From Prevotella sp. (GTDB lineage: Bacteria; Bacteroidota; Bacteroidia; Bacteroidales; Bacteroidaceae), in the NCBI GenBank assembly GCA_016291495.1, contig JAEEXI010000001.1:1-64000 (forward strand): a stretch of DNA of 64,000 bases. Direction: 5' to 3'. Below are positions 34,601 to 41,400 of this stretch, one piece after another. Numbering within the stretch: position 1 is the first letter of the stretch; each line of letters begins with the position of its first letter. The notes under the pieces were generated by a model, which was given only the letters and a program-made list of their open reading frames with translations, did not search any database and was not told the DNA's origin. The translations under genes were made by a program, and so were the position numbers.

Positions 34601-35585
34601 CGAGGGCAGCACGGTGAAGCAGCTGCTGAACAACGCCACCAAGTGGCAGGTGGGCGATGCCTTGGAGGCCGAACGTGACAACGGCAGTCTGAGCCTGCTG
34701 AGCTATAAGGCTACTCGCAATCCTTACGACCCAAGCAACCCCATCTACGAGTGGGACTGTGCTAACGAGGTGGTGAAGATCAATCCGGCGAAGATGTACC
34801 GCTTCTACTCCAACAACGACAAGGTGGGCTACATAACAGGTGCTACCGATTACCTGGGCATCACCGTCAAGAAGGGTTGGAACCGCATTGGCTTCATGTC
34901 GAACATGAACCTGCCGTTGGCTACGGCACTGGCAGATTATGCCGACCAAGGCTCAGCAGGCGACATCGTGAAGAGCCAGAGCGAGTTTGCCGTGCTCGCC
35001 GTAGACGGCTCGGGTAACAAGTCGTGGAGAGGAACGCTGGAATTCCTGCGCGTCGGTGAAGGCTATATGCTGAAGCGCAATGCAGACGGCGAGGCGACCT
35101 TCTACTATCCGTATTATTATTCTGATTCGCAGTATAGCAGCAGAGACGCTGCAGCGCGCAGGGCTCCCGCCTTCGAGAACGTCAGCGGTACGAGCATGAC
35201 GGTTGTCGCTGTGGCAGACGGTGTGGAGGTACAGCCTGGAGACCGCCTGACGGCATATTGTGGTGCTGATGTCTGCGGTATTGCTGATGCCAATGAACAG
35301 GGTGTATTCTTCCTGAGTGTAGGCGAAACGGACAACGCCACTCGTCAACTCTCCTTCACTATTGAACGAGACGACGAGATGCTTGCTGCGTCAACTCACA
35401 ACCAGCTAAGCTATCAGGCCAATGCTGCCCTGGGAACGCTTAATGAGCCTACCGCCATCAGCTTCATCTCTGCAAAAGACTTCGATGCCAACGGATGGTA
35501 TAGCGTGAGTGGTATCAAGCTGAACAATCGTCCCAACCGGCCAGGTGTCTATATCCACAACCATGAAAAGGTCGTGATTAAATAA
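25686..35585 (+). CDS. Giant multidomain surface protein (3299 aa)
   Basis: A signal peptide (MKAKDRLLLLPVLLLMLLVG to about 28) opens the protein. In order I see: Fn3-like regions (about 290-400); GLUG-type repeats (about 485-620: GTFEGNGHTLTF, AAGLVGYV, IGGFVGL, NGGLVGLA); carboxypeptidase-regulatory/CnaB-like folds (about 881-955 and 975-1050: GYVRLPNGTGLPGYTV, FSGYVLYEGSSIPVSDV); a glycine-rich stretch near 1415-1460; two LamG/concanavalin-like domains (about 2235-2388 and 2450-2595: FTIDMMLNPDDD, EFRLWNHALNTAEMNSY; GQWHHVVLSVNRSRNVGCLY); KKGWNW and KKGWNRIGF motifs near 2955 and 3058; and a C-terminal tail (YSVSGIKLNNRPNRPGVYI) typical of type IX-sorted proteins. It is first in an operon with a lipoprotein, a GLUG protein and a tiny protein. 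A binding role at the cell surface is likely; the ligand is unknown. Confidence 0.78.
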   Translation: MKAKDRLLLLPVLLLMLLVGWTPEALACELEQSYNYVVMLQGSNQLNIKLPLYDKDGSDCWLVEGNVYIQIEGQEKEMLFHCTSQTDIGSDDYAPYIYCYAGVDGTMVLNRARGNSKVTIGRSLMFTTCPCVENKEYALVDLMWTIPSKYRGKTVTISWYIHHNGNTGESDKTIDVKPTTLTIPSAPDEIVPTVMDPIIAFDAGKPNQMMVPYMMPTTNIEDIWAYYSYYNTTTSGFTPKIAQLDKSKTSDFLYLPADVRVKSFYVTAKYKNSEGDEVKTSSTDIDLPILHHAKNLTASLKENGHVEVKWNIEYPEWKDLSDNDSWEIQRNLSGSPSNTQWMTIGQLEYDPKATQYTFEDESFLSLYECNRVYYRVRRAVTAVWNWCDGSGYAQTVLNDIPALPAVVGGTVSRAGNWTESGHGVTVQFNMGWPADVCVLRNAEDWKNFVQRVNNGESVDAIMVADIDLGTEPLVMAGISNAPYQGTFEGNGHTLTFNPSTINEDYAAPFRYVGNATISNLYTKGAITTSGKYAAGLVGYVVRSSTLNMENCISSVNLKSTVDGEANIGGFVGLTMPSTQVNIRNSLFNGSIEGEHCHHNGGLVGLAYYAVSIQNCLFAPSKLNTSLDGCETFVITKAGSLLKVSNSAYTATYGGVPSSSAAIDAKTMAAEALRDYLGEGWMVSEGKVVPIVQVSSNNYNTLLWDNLAKVVLNIDKMVGDEVRYTERHELTNDERKAGKVNIDLKTACVDHRFRMIVERGDSKLPVSTAKDTPIEKTETGEEAIYKFDNNVVLSQAKVDTLQNGVKLSWEAARGQADYYRILRYDKMTPETVDTLQNNYTQTTYVDYSVRPQHSYMFIIEGVTQCEGDNISKVTVEGGCRPTGMVRGYVRLPNGTGLPGYTVTAQPVGGIPGAVVRTCVTDKTGFFEIDSLVYVKYGEYMLSVSDPTGEASFTSKSVTFDDNVNLQTNINFTQPNYYIFSGYVLYEGSSIPVSDVHFLRDGQEVVNASGKPVTTDNHGAFSVSVPQGSHRIQIVKKGHVFKDKGFFITPDAKPDSTWHNWTKSVSEVYLWDQTKVTLQGRVVGGKDQGELELGKSLSKNNLGDDLTLVFQLEGDNTSWMVRDQLDGTVTERHETIVHGKSDTTHVDTYRHRIVIHPDVKTGEYQLPLYPVKYKVTEIYAKGYPTLFQTGMVSETLDLNRYADGDTAVYKRVYHSEPTLDIWQFSGSNDNYYGIKQYTAMDVTGRRDTIQVWHDGHYSLGYPVFVAGASVPMMLSAREEYRYNNEQLGELDVVQLNSGKVIINNGLIASDHSETLELDKDGQATYVFTPQNATFMLKDEMALRRLKMTLLYDGSYYDIKPINAFIMASQPKSEGRRIIAGRNTHLIDILRDPPGGASYSYIESGSKFSYSYTADLTILGGVDLSFGVGYGTNFYTGVVAGGLIGAGTEAGAISSSTNVGTLTYSLVSGKYQDWIHNYEFETKERISTSSNVREIGANSDVYIGMTDDVIVEDALAVRMVNSKGLELLRPGLGSTTVVDGHEYKVTGTTEVLARGWDETKQDSIFLIRDEVMQFSTKISSTFIHSQHYLVEELIPNLIRQRDDMLLDYTATSDYAQTLANQQKSPVYVSKVAKEDATFGAENSYTVYYPQGQSNTWNDSIQALNSEIMTWAGFIKVNEKEKLEARELVKVYDFDGASSVDYSETFTTNAGMHRYIQLPTAVNIGGGNFGAPIQPSPGHTTQSGDLLNTSVDFVAGGVKFTFGLSPVFNFNFNYKNGVDSTLTKTVGFKMACSRRSNLSVAVYHENPQDEAYFNELKNIGSWDGIYYSHVEENLKNIYNGRPGSSNTTSYITNTSLVPRCRNLVFRTLGGATASPWEDEVRTIIYNPGTILDQKTMEIDKLRIWAKEASVSNVPYGEPARFTIYMTNESEFPDRVTRDLKYYLEDATNAGGAKVLVDGFPLTVSGIDLWLEPNTVLEKQVEVYAGAGYDYEDIGISLYNTEDALLDSKRVKTVNLSAHFVPAAGPVNISRPGDKWVVNTESAYDEEEKAYYLPVHIDGFDVNFRNFDHIELQYKLSTQGDKDWVNVCSYYRDNEEGRALMEQASGERQLIKSEGHIDAAFYGEKDPIEQYYDIRAVTYCRQGSGYLTRSSNIISGVKDTRRPQLFGTPQPVNGILGIGDDIILRFSEPIAGNYLSPVNNFEVTGHTNSTNISLSSALRFNGEQLQTAASQSNRNLSGRSFTIDMMLNPDDDGKSKTFFNHGESDQLLELGLTADNCLTAAVSYDQSVAPTVFTATTPCKFDGLREVFCVFDADTEKGTTDITFYDGNNQVGTFTYPRIYEGNGGFGLGNTVYKLLNSDENYAGEMLEFRLWNHALNTAEMNSYRQKQLTGTELGLLDNYPLNEGEGNFSYNRVSGGSDLMMYGHTWKIPNGIAMKLDGEKGFRMDSKAFNRFDHEDYTLMFKFRTSDDGTLLANGRGTTEAGSKSHFCFHTQKGVLKLNLSGLMLSSEKGVTDGQWHHVVLSVNRSRNVGCLYIDQKLTNTFAVDTLGGISGNLLAAGATYLDASTVEGAVTGHIDEIAMYEMALSENAIKELATTTPIGTERGMMAYLNFSENKRQSDNTMRLMPTGVSLHRYKDLTTGELTAQRDTIVAQDVVDRLFDRQVFAPMHDKQEQENIKFSYVADGKDLLMNLDVPEATIEKSNVYIVVKGVTDLQGNQMASPVMMDLYVYRNPLRWTDKHLALTSRYGDEQTFTATIQNLSGKRHSYELQGLPTWMKASTLSGTISAQDEETITFSVSPYTNIGNFEEIIYLVSDDGMSEPLPISLKVRGETPDWSVDEDLLRTNISMSLIAQVKIDGNVARDSEDLLAAFNENHRLLGVAHLTSDMTNGANDGLAFLNIYNADYSQIPLSFEYFDASMGTIYKVKPTSGTITFQSNSVVGSATDPVAFVSERNGEKVQAIQLKKGWNWVSFNVKPAEGSTVKQLLNNATKWQVGDALEAERDNGSLSLLSYKATRNPYDPSNPIYEWDCANEVVKINPAKMYRFYSNNDKVGYITGATDYLGITVKKGWNRIGFMSNMNLPLATALADYADQGSAGDIVKSQSEFAVLAVDGSGNKSWRGTLEFLRVGEGYMLKRNADGEATFYYPYYYSDSQYSSRDAAARRAPAFENVSGTSMTVVAVADGVEVQPGDRLTAYCGADVCGIADANEQGVFFLSVGETDNATRQLSFTIERDDEMLAASTHNQLSYQANAALGTLNEPTAISFISAKDFDANGWYSVSGIKLNNRPNRPGVYIHNHEKVVIK

Positions 35586-35605
35586 TCCTCCCAAAGACAA
35601 AACGT

Positions 35606-36094
35606 ATGAAGAAGAATATCATATCCATCATGCTGCTGACAGCCCTTGCCTTCGTGGCAGGGAGCTGTGGTGGCGACTCAGAAAGTGATCCAGTTCCAAC
35701 TCCGGAACCCGTGCCCAGCTATCTGACGCCAGGAACTGACGTGCGCCCCACAACGTGGACTGCGCCCTCTCCCCAAGACTATGAATTGTGGATGTCGCTG
35801 CAGGTGCAGTTGGGTGACGAGCTCGCTGACTATCAGAGCAGTGCCGACCTGGTATGTGCCACCGTCAATGGCGAGGTGCGTGCCGCAACGGCGCCAATGA
35901 CGACAGGGGATATCATCTACTATCCGTTGACCATTGGCGGAAATGGCGGTGACCAGACGGTCAGCCTGCACTACTACTGCGACCGCCTGCACCGTATCTA
36001 CACCATCGCCAATTGGGCAGCGTTCAAAGAGGGCATTGCACCGACAGGAGAAAGCGGCATCTATCGCCCGTGCTTTACAGAATCATATAAATAA
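35606..36094 (+). CDS. Small lipoprotein of the surface operon
   Basis: The 162-aa protein has a lipoprotein signal: MKKNIISIMLLTALAFVAGS then Cys21 followed by GGDSESD, an acidic and Pro-rich linker suited to surface export in Bacteroidota. The rest (SLQVQLGDELADYQSSADLV, CATVNGEVRAATAP, DIIYYPLTIGG) resembles the domain VEVQPGDRLTAYCGADVCGI near the C-terminus of the giant protein encoded just upstream. The shared module suggests the two act together. It lies 20 nt after the giant gene and 2 nt before the GLUG gene. Confidence 0.7.
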   Translation: MKKNIISIMLLTALAFVAGSCGGDSESDPVPTPEPVPSYLTPGTDVRPTTWTAPSPQDYELWMSLQVQLGDELADYQSSADLVCATVNGEVRAATAPMTTGDIIYYPLTIGGNGGDQTVSLHYYCDRLHRIYTIANWAAFKEGIAPTGESGIYRPCFTESYK

Positions 36095-36096
36095 AA

Positions 36097-37560
36097 ATGA
36101 AACGAATCATCAGCATGGTGTTGGCATTGGCCGTAGGAATAGCGGCTAACGCTACGATCATCACCACCATCAACAGCGTTGCTGACTTGCAAAACTTGGC
36201 GACGAGTGTCAACGCTGGCGAGAGCTATACAGACGTTACCGTGACGCTCAGTGGGAATCTGGATCTAACTTCCGCAGGCGACTGGACGCCTATCGGCACC
36301 ACAGCACACCCCTTTACGGGTACGTTCGACGGACAGGGACACACCCTAACGAATCTTAGTGCAGATGGCACTTCGGACTTGGCGGCAGGCCTCTTCGGCG
36401 TCATTGGTGCTGACGGCGTGGTGAAGGATGTCCATATTGGCAGCGGTACGATAGTCATCAAAACCAATTCAGATGCTTATGATAGTTTTCTGGCTGGCAT
36501 CGCTGGACGGAATTTTGGTACCATTGTGGGCTGTTCCAATGCGGCATTGATAACCGGATATGGTTACGTCCACGCCCGTATCGGTGGCATTGTGGGAACC
36601 AACGAAAGTGGGGGAAGCATAGAAAACTGTTACAACTTAGGAACGGTCTATACCTCGCTACCGAATGTCTTTATCGGTGGCGTTGTGGGGTATAACATTG
36701 GTGCCGTGAAGAATTGTTGGATGTCTTGTAAGGTGGTAACCAATGGCTCTACAGAAAAATCTTATCCCCTGTATGGAAACAATAGCGGTACGGTGATAGG
36801 CTGCTTCTATGCTGGTGGAACAAGTAGTGATGCAATTACTCCTGCTGCCGTTGTCCTCGCCAATGCTACAGATAACAGCAGCACGATTAGTGGGAATACG
36901 GGTAGCGCTAAGAACGTCCTTCTCGACAGTCGCACACTTTTGGGCAATGGCGACTGGAATACGCTCTGTCTGCCGTTCTCGATTCCTGCATCAGGCAACG
37001 GGCGCTCGCCCATTGCCGGAGCTGTGGTGAAGGAGTTGACCAGTGCCGCCATCAACGGCACTTGTCTGAATGTAGGCTTTACGGAGGTTACTGCCATCGA
37101 GGCCGGCAAACCCTATCTCGTGAAATGGACAACAGGTACGAATATCGTCAAACCCATGTTCCTGAATGTCACCATTAGTGATACAACGCCAACGGCCACC
37201 TCTCTGCTTGGCGGCGATGTACGATTCGTCGGCACCTTCTCACCTACGCCTTTGACGAACGACGGCACGCAGCTCTTCCTTGGTAGCGGCAATCAGATAC
37301 ATTATCCGTCGAGCAGTAGCTACAACATCAATTCGTGCCGTGCCTATTTCAATGTCAACTGGTCCATTGCTAGTGCCCGTCTGGATATGGTTATCATCGA
37401 TGGCGAGACAACGGGAATGGCAGAGCAGAGACTTGTGAACCAAGGGAATGGCGAGATATACAACCTGAACGGAATGCGTGTCGCTCAACCCCGCAAGGGC
37501 CTGTACATCATCCGTTCGGCTAATGGTCAGGGAGTCAAGAAAGTGGTTGTTAACAAGTAA
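36097..37560 (+). CDS. Secreted GLUG-motif protein
   Basis: The 487-aa protein has a signal peptide (MKRIISMVLALAVGIAANA). GLUG-type repeats run from about 70 to 245: GTFDGQGHTLTNLSADG, AAGLFGVIG, LAGIAGRNFG, IGGIVGTNESGG, IGGVVGYNIG. A beta-rich segment with WNTLCLPFSIP follows at about 285-430, and the tail IYNLNGMRVAQPRKGLYII ends in VKKVVVNK, matching type IX-like tails. It is the counterpart of the GLUG/LRR protein at 911-3280. A surface adhesion or matrix role is inferred. Confidence 0.75.
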   Translation: MKRIISMVLALAVGIAANATIITTINSVADLQNLATSVNAGESYTDVTVTLSGNLDLTSAGDWTPIGTTAHPFTGTFDGQGHTLTNLSADGTSDLAAGLFGVIGADGVVKDVHIGSGTIVIKTNSDAYDSFLAGIAGRNFGTIVGCSNAALITGYGYVHARIGGIVGTNESGGSIENCYNLGTVYTSLPNVFIGGVVGYNIGAVKNCWMSCKVVTNGSTEKSYPLYGNNSGTVIGCFYAGGTSSDAITPAAVVLANATDNSSTISGNTGSAKNVLLDSRTLLGNGDWNTLCLPFSIPASGNGRSPIAGAVVKELTSAAINGTCLNVGFTEVTAIEAGKPYLVKWTTGTNIVKPMFLNVTISDTTPTATSLLGGDVRFVGTFSPTPLTNDGTQLFLGSGNQIHYPSSSSYNINSCRAYFNVNWSIASARLDMVIIDGETTGMAEQRLVNQGNGEIYNLNGMRVAQPRKGLYIIRSANGQGVKKVVVNK

Positions 37561-37578
37561 TGCGCTATGGAAAGAACG

Positions 37579-37701
37579 ATGAAAAAGAAATATCAGCAGC
37601 CTTGCTTCACCACTATTGAGATAAAAATCCCACTCCTGTATTCTGTTAGCGGAGAAGACCTTCATGGTGATATTACCCCGTCCGATGAAGATGCTGTGTG
37701 A
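37579..37701 (+). CDS. Tiny KKxYxxP protein of the plus-strand surface operon
   Basis: This 40-aa frame starts MKKKYQQPCFTTIEIKI and ends DEDAV; an in-frame ATG at 37567 would add MERT. The start, the LLYSVSG segment and the acidic Asp/Gly tail match the 60-aa protein that ends the first surface operon (713-895). It begins 18 nt after the GLUG gene. It is too short for common gene callers. Function is unknown. Confidence 0.5.
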   Translation: MKKKYQQPCFTTIEIKIPLLYSVSGEDLHGDITPSDEDAV

Positions 37702-37744
37702 CACGGGTGCTGAGGGTGGGGGAAGATAGTTTTTTCATGAATCT

Positions 37745-37776
37745 TTTGGTCGTTTGGGAATTTATCCGTACATTTG
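37745..37776 (+). promoter_or_regulatory. Promoter of the rluA-tamB-tamL operon
   Basis: TTTG at 37745-37748 and TACATTTG at 37769-37776, 20 nt apart, match the Bacteroidetes consensus. The TTG that opens the longest frame (37774) lies inside the -7 box, so translation should start later, at GTG 37807. Confidence 0.65.
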
Positions 37777-37806
37777 TCGGGAAATAACCAATCATTAACG
37801 GAAGGC

Positions 37807-38496
37807 GTGCAAGTAGTCTACGAGGACAACCATATCATCATCGTCTATAAGGAGAGTGGTGAGATCGTGCAGGGCGACAAGACTGGCGACGAACCATTGG
37901 CAGAAACCGTGAAGGCGTATATCAAGGAGAAATACGCAAAGCCGGGGCTGGTTTTCCTTGGTGTGGTGCATCGTCTGGACCGTCCTGTGAGCGGCCTGGT
38001 GATGTTTGCACGTACATCGAAGGCCTTGCGGCGGTTGAATGATATGTTTCGTGACGGCGAGGTGCATAAGACCTATTGGGCGGTGGTAGAAAGTGAAAAG
38101 TTAAGAGTGAAGAGTGAAGAATTTGCTACCGCCGAACATTGGCTCGTTCGCAACGAGAAGCAGAACAAGAGCTATGCCTACGATCATGAGGTTCCTCGCT
38201 CTAAGAAGGCTATCCTGCGTTATCGTGTCATCGGTCATTCTGACCGCTATTCGTTGCTGGAAGTCAAGCTGCTGACAGGCAGGCATCACCAGATACGTTG
38301 TCAGCTTGCAGCCATGGGTTGTGTCATCAAAGGCGACCTGAAATATGGTGCCAAGCGAAGTAATGCTGATGGTAGTATTTCGCTGTTAGCCAGACGTTTG
38401 GAGTTTTTGCATCCAGTAAAGAAAGAACCTGTAGTCGTTGAATCACCGCTGCCTCAAGACCCATTGTGGCAGGGACTAAAACTGTATCAGCCATGA
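37807..38496 (+). CDS. RluA-family RNA pseudouridine synthase
   Basis: From GTG 37807 the protein is 229 aa. It has VVYEDNHIIIVYK, the catalytic HRLDRPVSG motif near residue 55-63, and the late LLTGRHHQIRCQLA, all standard in the RluA/RluD family, which converts uridine to pseudouridine in rRNA or tRNA. No S4 domain is present. Residues about 95-110 (ESEKLRVKSEEFATAEHW) contain a segment encoded by a dispersed repeat (AGTGAAGAGTGAAGAATTTG, also at 8880-8950), inserted in frame between conserved parts. The gene overlaps tamB by 4 nt. Confidence 0.85.
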   Translation: MQVVYEDNHIIIVYKESGEIVQGDKTGDEPLAETVKAYIKEKYAKPGLVFLGVVHRLDRPVSGLVMFARTSKALRRLNDMFRDGEVHKTYWAVVESEKLRVKSEEFATAEHWLVRNEKQNKSYAYDHEVPRSKKAILRYRVIGHSDRYSLLEVKLLTGRHHQIRCQLAAMGCVIKGDLKYGAKRSNADGSISLLARRLEFLHPVKKEPVVVESPLPQDPLWQGLKLYQP

Positions 38497-41400
38497 AGAA
38501 AGCGTTGTGGTGGATACTGGGTATTTTGTTGAGTCCCGTCGTGCTGTTTCTGCTGTTGACGGCCTTGCTTTATTTCCCTCCTTTCCAGAACTGGGCAGTG
38601 GACAAGGTGGCGGCTATCGCCTCGGAGAAGACGGGTATGGAGATCAGCGTGGACCATGTGGACCTCTCGTTTCCGCTGGATCTGGGTATTGACGGTTTCC
38701 GTATCGTTCAGCAGCCTGACACCATAGCCGATGTGGAGCGCATGGTGGTGGACGTGCAACTGTTGCCATTGCTGAAGCAGAAGGTGATTATCAATGAACT
38801 GGAGGTGAATGATGCGAAATTCAATACCGCCCAGTTTGTGGATGCCGCCCGCGTGAAGGGACAGTTCAAACGGCTTGCTCTGTCGAGCAGAGGTATAGAC
38901 CTGGACCAGCAGACGGTGGAGGTGAATGGTGCCCGTCTGGAGGATGCCCGTGTGGACATCATGCTGAACGACAGCGTGCCTGAGGATACGACGACATCAG
39001 AAAACCATTGGAAGATATGGGCCGACAGTCTGCGTATTATCCGTTCGGACGTTGCCCTGCACATGCCTGGCGACACGATGAGCGTGAAAGCCCGTTTCGG
39101 TTCGCTGGTAGCCCGTGAGGGAGATATCGACCTGGACACGCAGACCTATCAGATAGCCTCCGTTGACTGGCTGGACGGCAGTCTGCAATACGACCAGAAC
39201 TTCGAGCCCCGTATTGAGGGGTTGGACTATAACCACATCGACCTGCAACAGGTGAACATCGGTGTGGACTCCGTTTATTATCACGACCCGACAGCGCGGC
39301 TGGTGATGCGCACCGTGCAGCTGAAGGAGAAGAGTGGTCTGCAGGTGACTGACCTGACCGGTGCCATAGCCTTGGAGAACGGGAAAATCAGACTGCCGAA
39401 GATGCGCCTGAAGACCCCTGATTCCGATGTCGAGATGGAGCTTGACCTGCCGCTCTCGCTGATGGCCAAGATAAACCCGGGAAAGATGCGCATGCGACTG
39501 AACGCCCAGTTGGGTAAACAGGACCTGATGCGCTTCATGGGCGGAATGCCCCAGTCGTTCCAGCAGCGCTGGCCCAACTACCCGTTGAGTGTCAAGGGCT
39601 CTGTCAACGGAAATACGGACTATATGGAGTTTGACGGGCTGGACGTGTCGTTGCCCACCGCCTTCCATGCGACAGCTACCGGTTTTGCCGCCAATGTGAC
39701 AGACCCCAAGCGTTTGCGTGCCAAGGTGCAGTTCAAGGCCCGTACCGAAGACCTCGGTTTCATTACCGGTATGTTGCCCAAGGACGTGCAGCGTGACTAC
39801 CGCATACCCCGTGGTATCACGGCGGAAGGACTTGTCAGGGCTGACGGTGCCCAGTATTTTGCCGATGTCGTCATGTGCGAGGGCAAGGGGATGGTGAAGG
39901 CCAAGGGCAATTTCAATGCCGATGCAATGCGCTATGACGCCACCCTGAATATCCGTGACCTGAACCTGCACCACTTCATGCCGCACGACTCCATCTATAC
40001 CGTCTCTGCCGACGTGAAGGCGAAAGGGCAGGGGACAGACATCTTCTCGCCAAGGACCACCCTGCAGGCAGATGCCAAGATACAACACTTGCATTATGGA
40101 AGCTATAACCTGAGCAATATGACGGCAATGGCAGATGTCCGTAACGGACGTGCCCATGCCACGCTGACGGGTGACAATCCGCTGCTGAACGGCACGGTCG
40201 GTCTGGACGCATTGATGGACAAGCGGAAATTCAACGGCACCGTCACCGCCGACCTTGCCCAACTGGACCTCTATAAGTTGCGCCTGTTCGACAATCCGCT
40301 GACCATCGGGCTCTGCGGACACGTAGACGTCAACTCAGACCTTGACAAGACCCATTATGTCAGTGGACTGATCAGCGACCTGACCATCCGTGACTCTGCC
40401 AAGACCTATCGTCCCCAGGACATCGGCGTGTTGGTGAATCTCCGTGCAGACACCACCTATGCCCGTATTCAGAGCGGTGACTTCATCGTGAAGGTCGATG
40501 CCAGCGGACATTATGAGCAACTGCTGCGCCAGTTGACGATATTGGGTGACTCCGCCATGGCACAGTATGACAAGAAGATCATTGACCAGCCGGCATTGCG
40601 ACGACTGCTTCCCACCATGAAGCTGCATGTGGAGAGCAGGAAGGACAACCCGATAGCCACCCTGTTGAAGAGCGGTTCGGACCTTGAATTCAAGGAGATG
40701 CTCTTCGACCTGTCGACCTCGGTGGAGACCGGCGTCAACGGCAATGGCTATGTGCACTCGCTGATCTATGACGGAACCCGTCTGGACACGATTACCTTCC
40801 GTCTGACCCAGCGTACACAGCACCTGAGTTTCGGTGGTCAGATACGCAATAACAAGCGTAACCCGCAGTTTGTGTTTAACGCCCTGTTTGACGGAGTCCT
40901 GCAAGAACGTGGGGCAACGATGGGTGTCCGCTATTTCGACTCTGAGAATAAGATGGGTGCCCGTATCGGTGCCCAGGCAGAGATGGTGGACAGTGGCATC
41001 CGTCTGCATCTCGTTCCTGACCGTCCGACGCTGGGCTATAAGGAGTTTGCGCTGAATAAGGATAATTTCGTGTTCTTGGGTGCCGATCGCAAGGTCAAGG
41101 CAAAAATCGACCTGATAGCCGACGACGGTACTGGTGTGAAGATTTATTCCGACGAGAGTGACCCGACAGCCTTGCAGGATATCACCGTCAGTCTGAACCG
41201 CTTTAACCTCGGTGAGGTCACTTCCGTCCTTCCCTATGTACCCCGCATGACCGGTATCCTGAACGGTGACTATCACGTCGTGCAGCATGAGACAGGCCGG
41301 TTCTCCATGGTGAGTGACATGGCGGTGCAGAATATGACCTATGAGAAGAGTCCGATAGGTAATGTCAGTACCGAGCTGGTCTATTTGCAGAAAGAAAATG

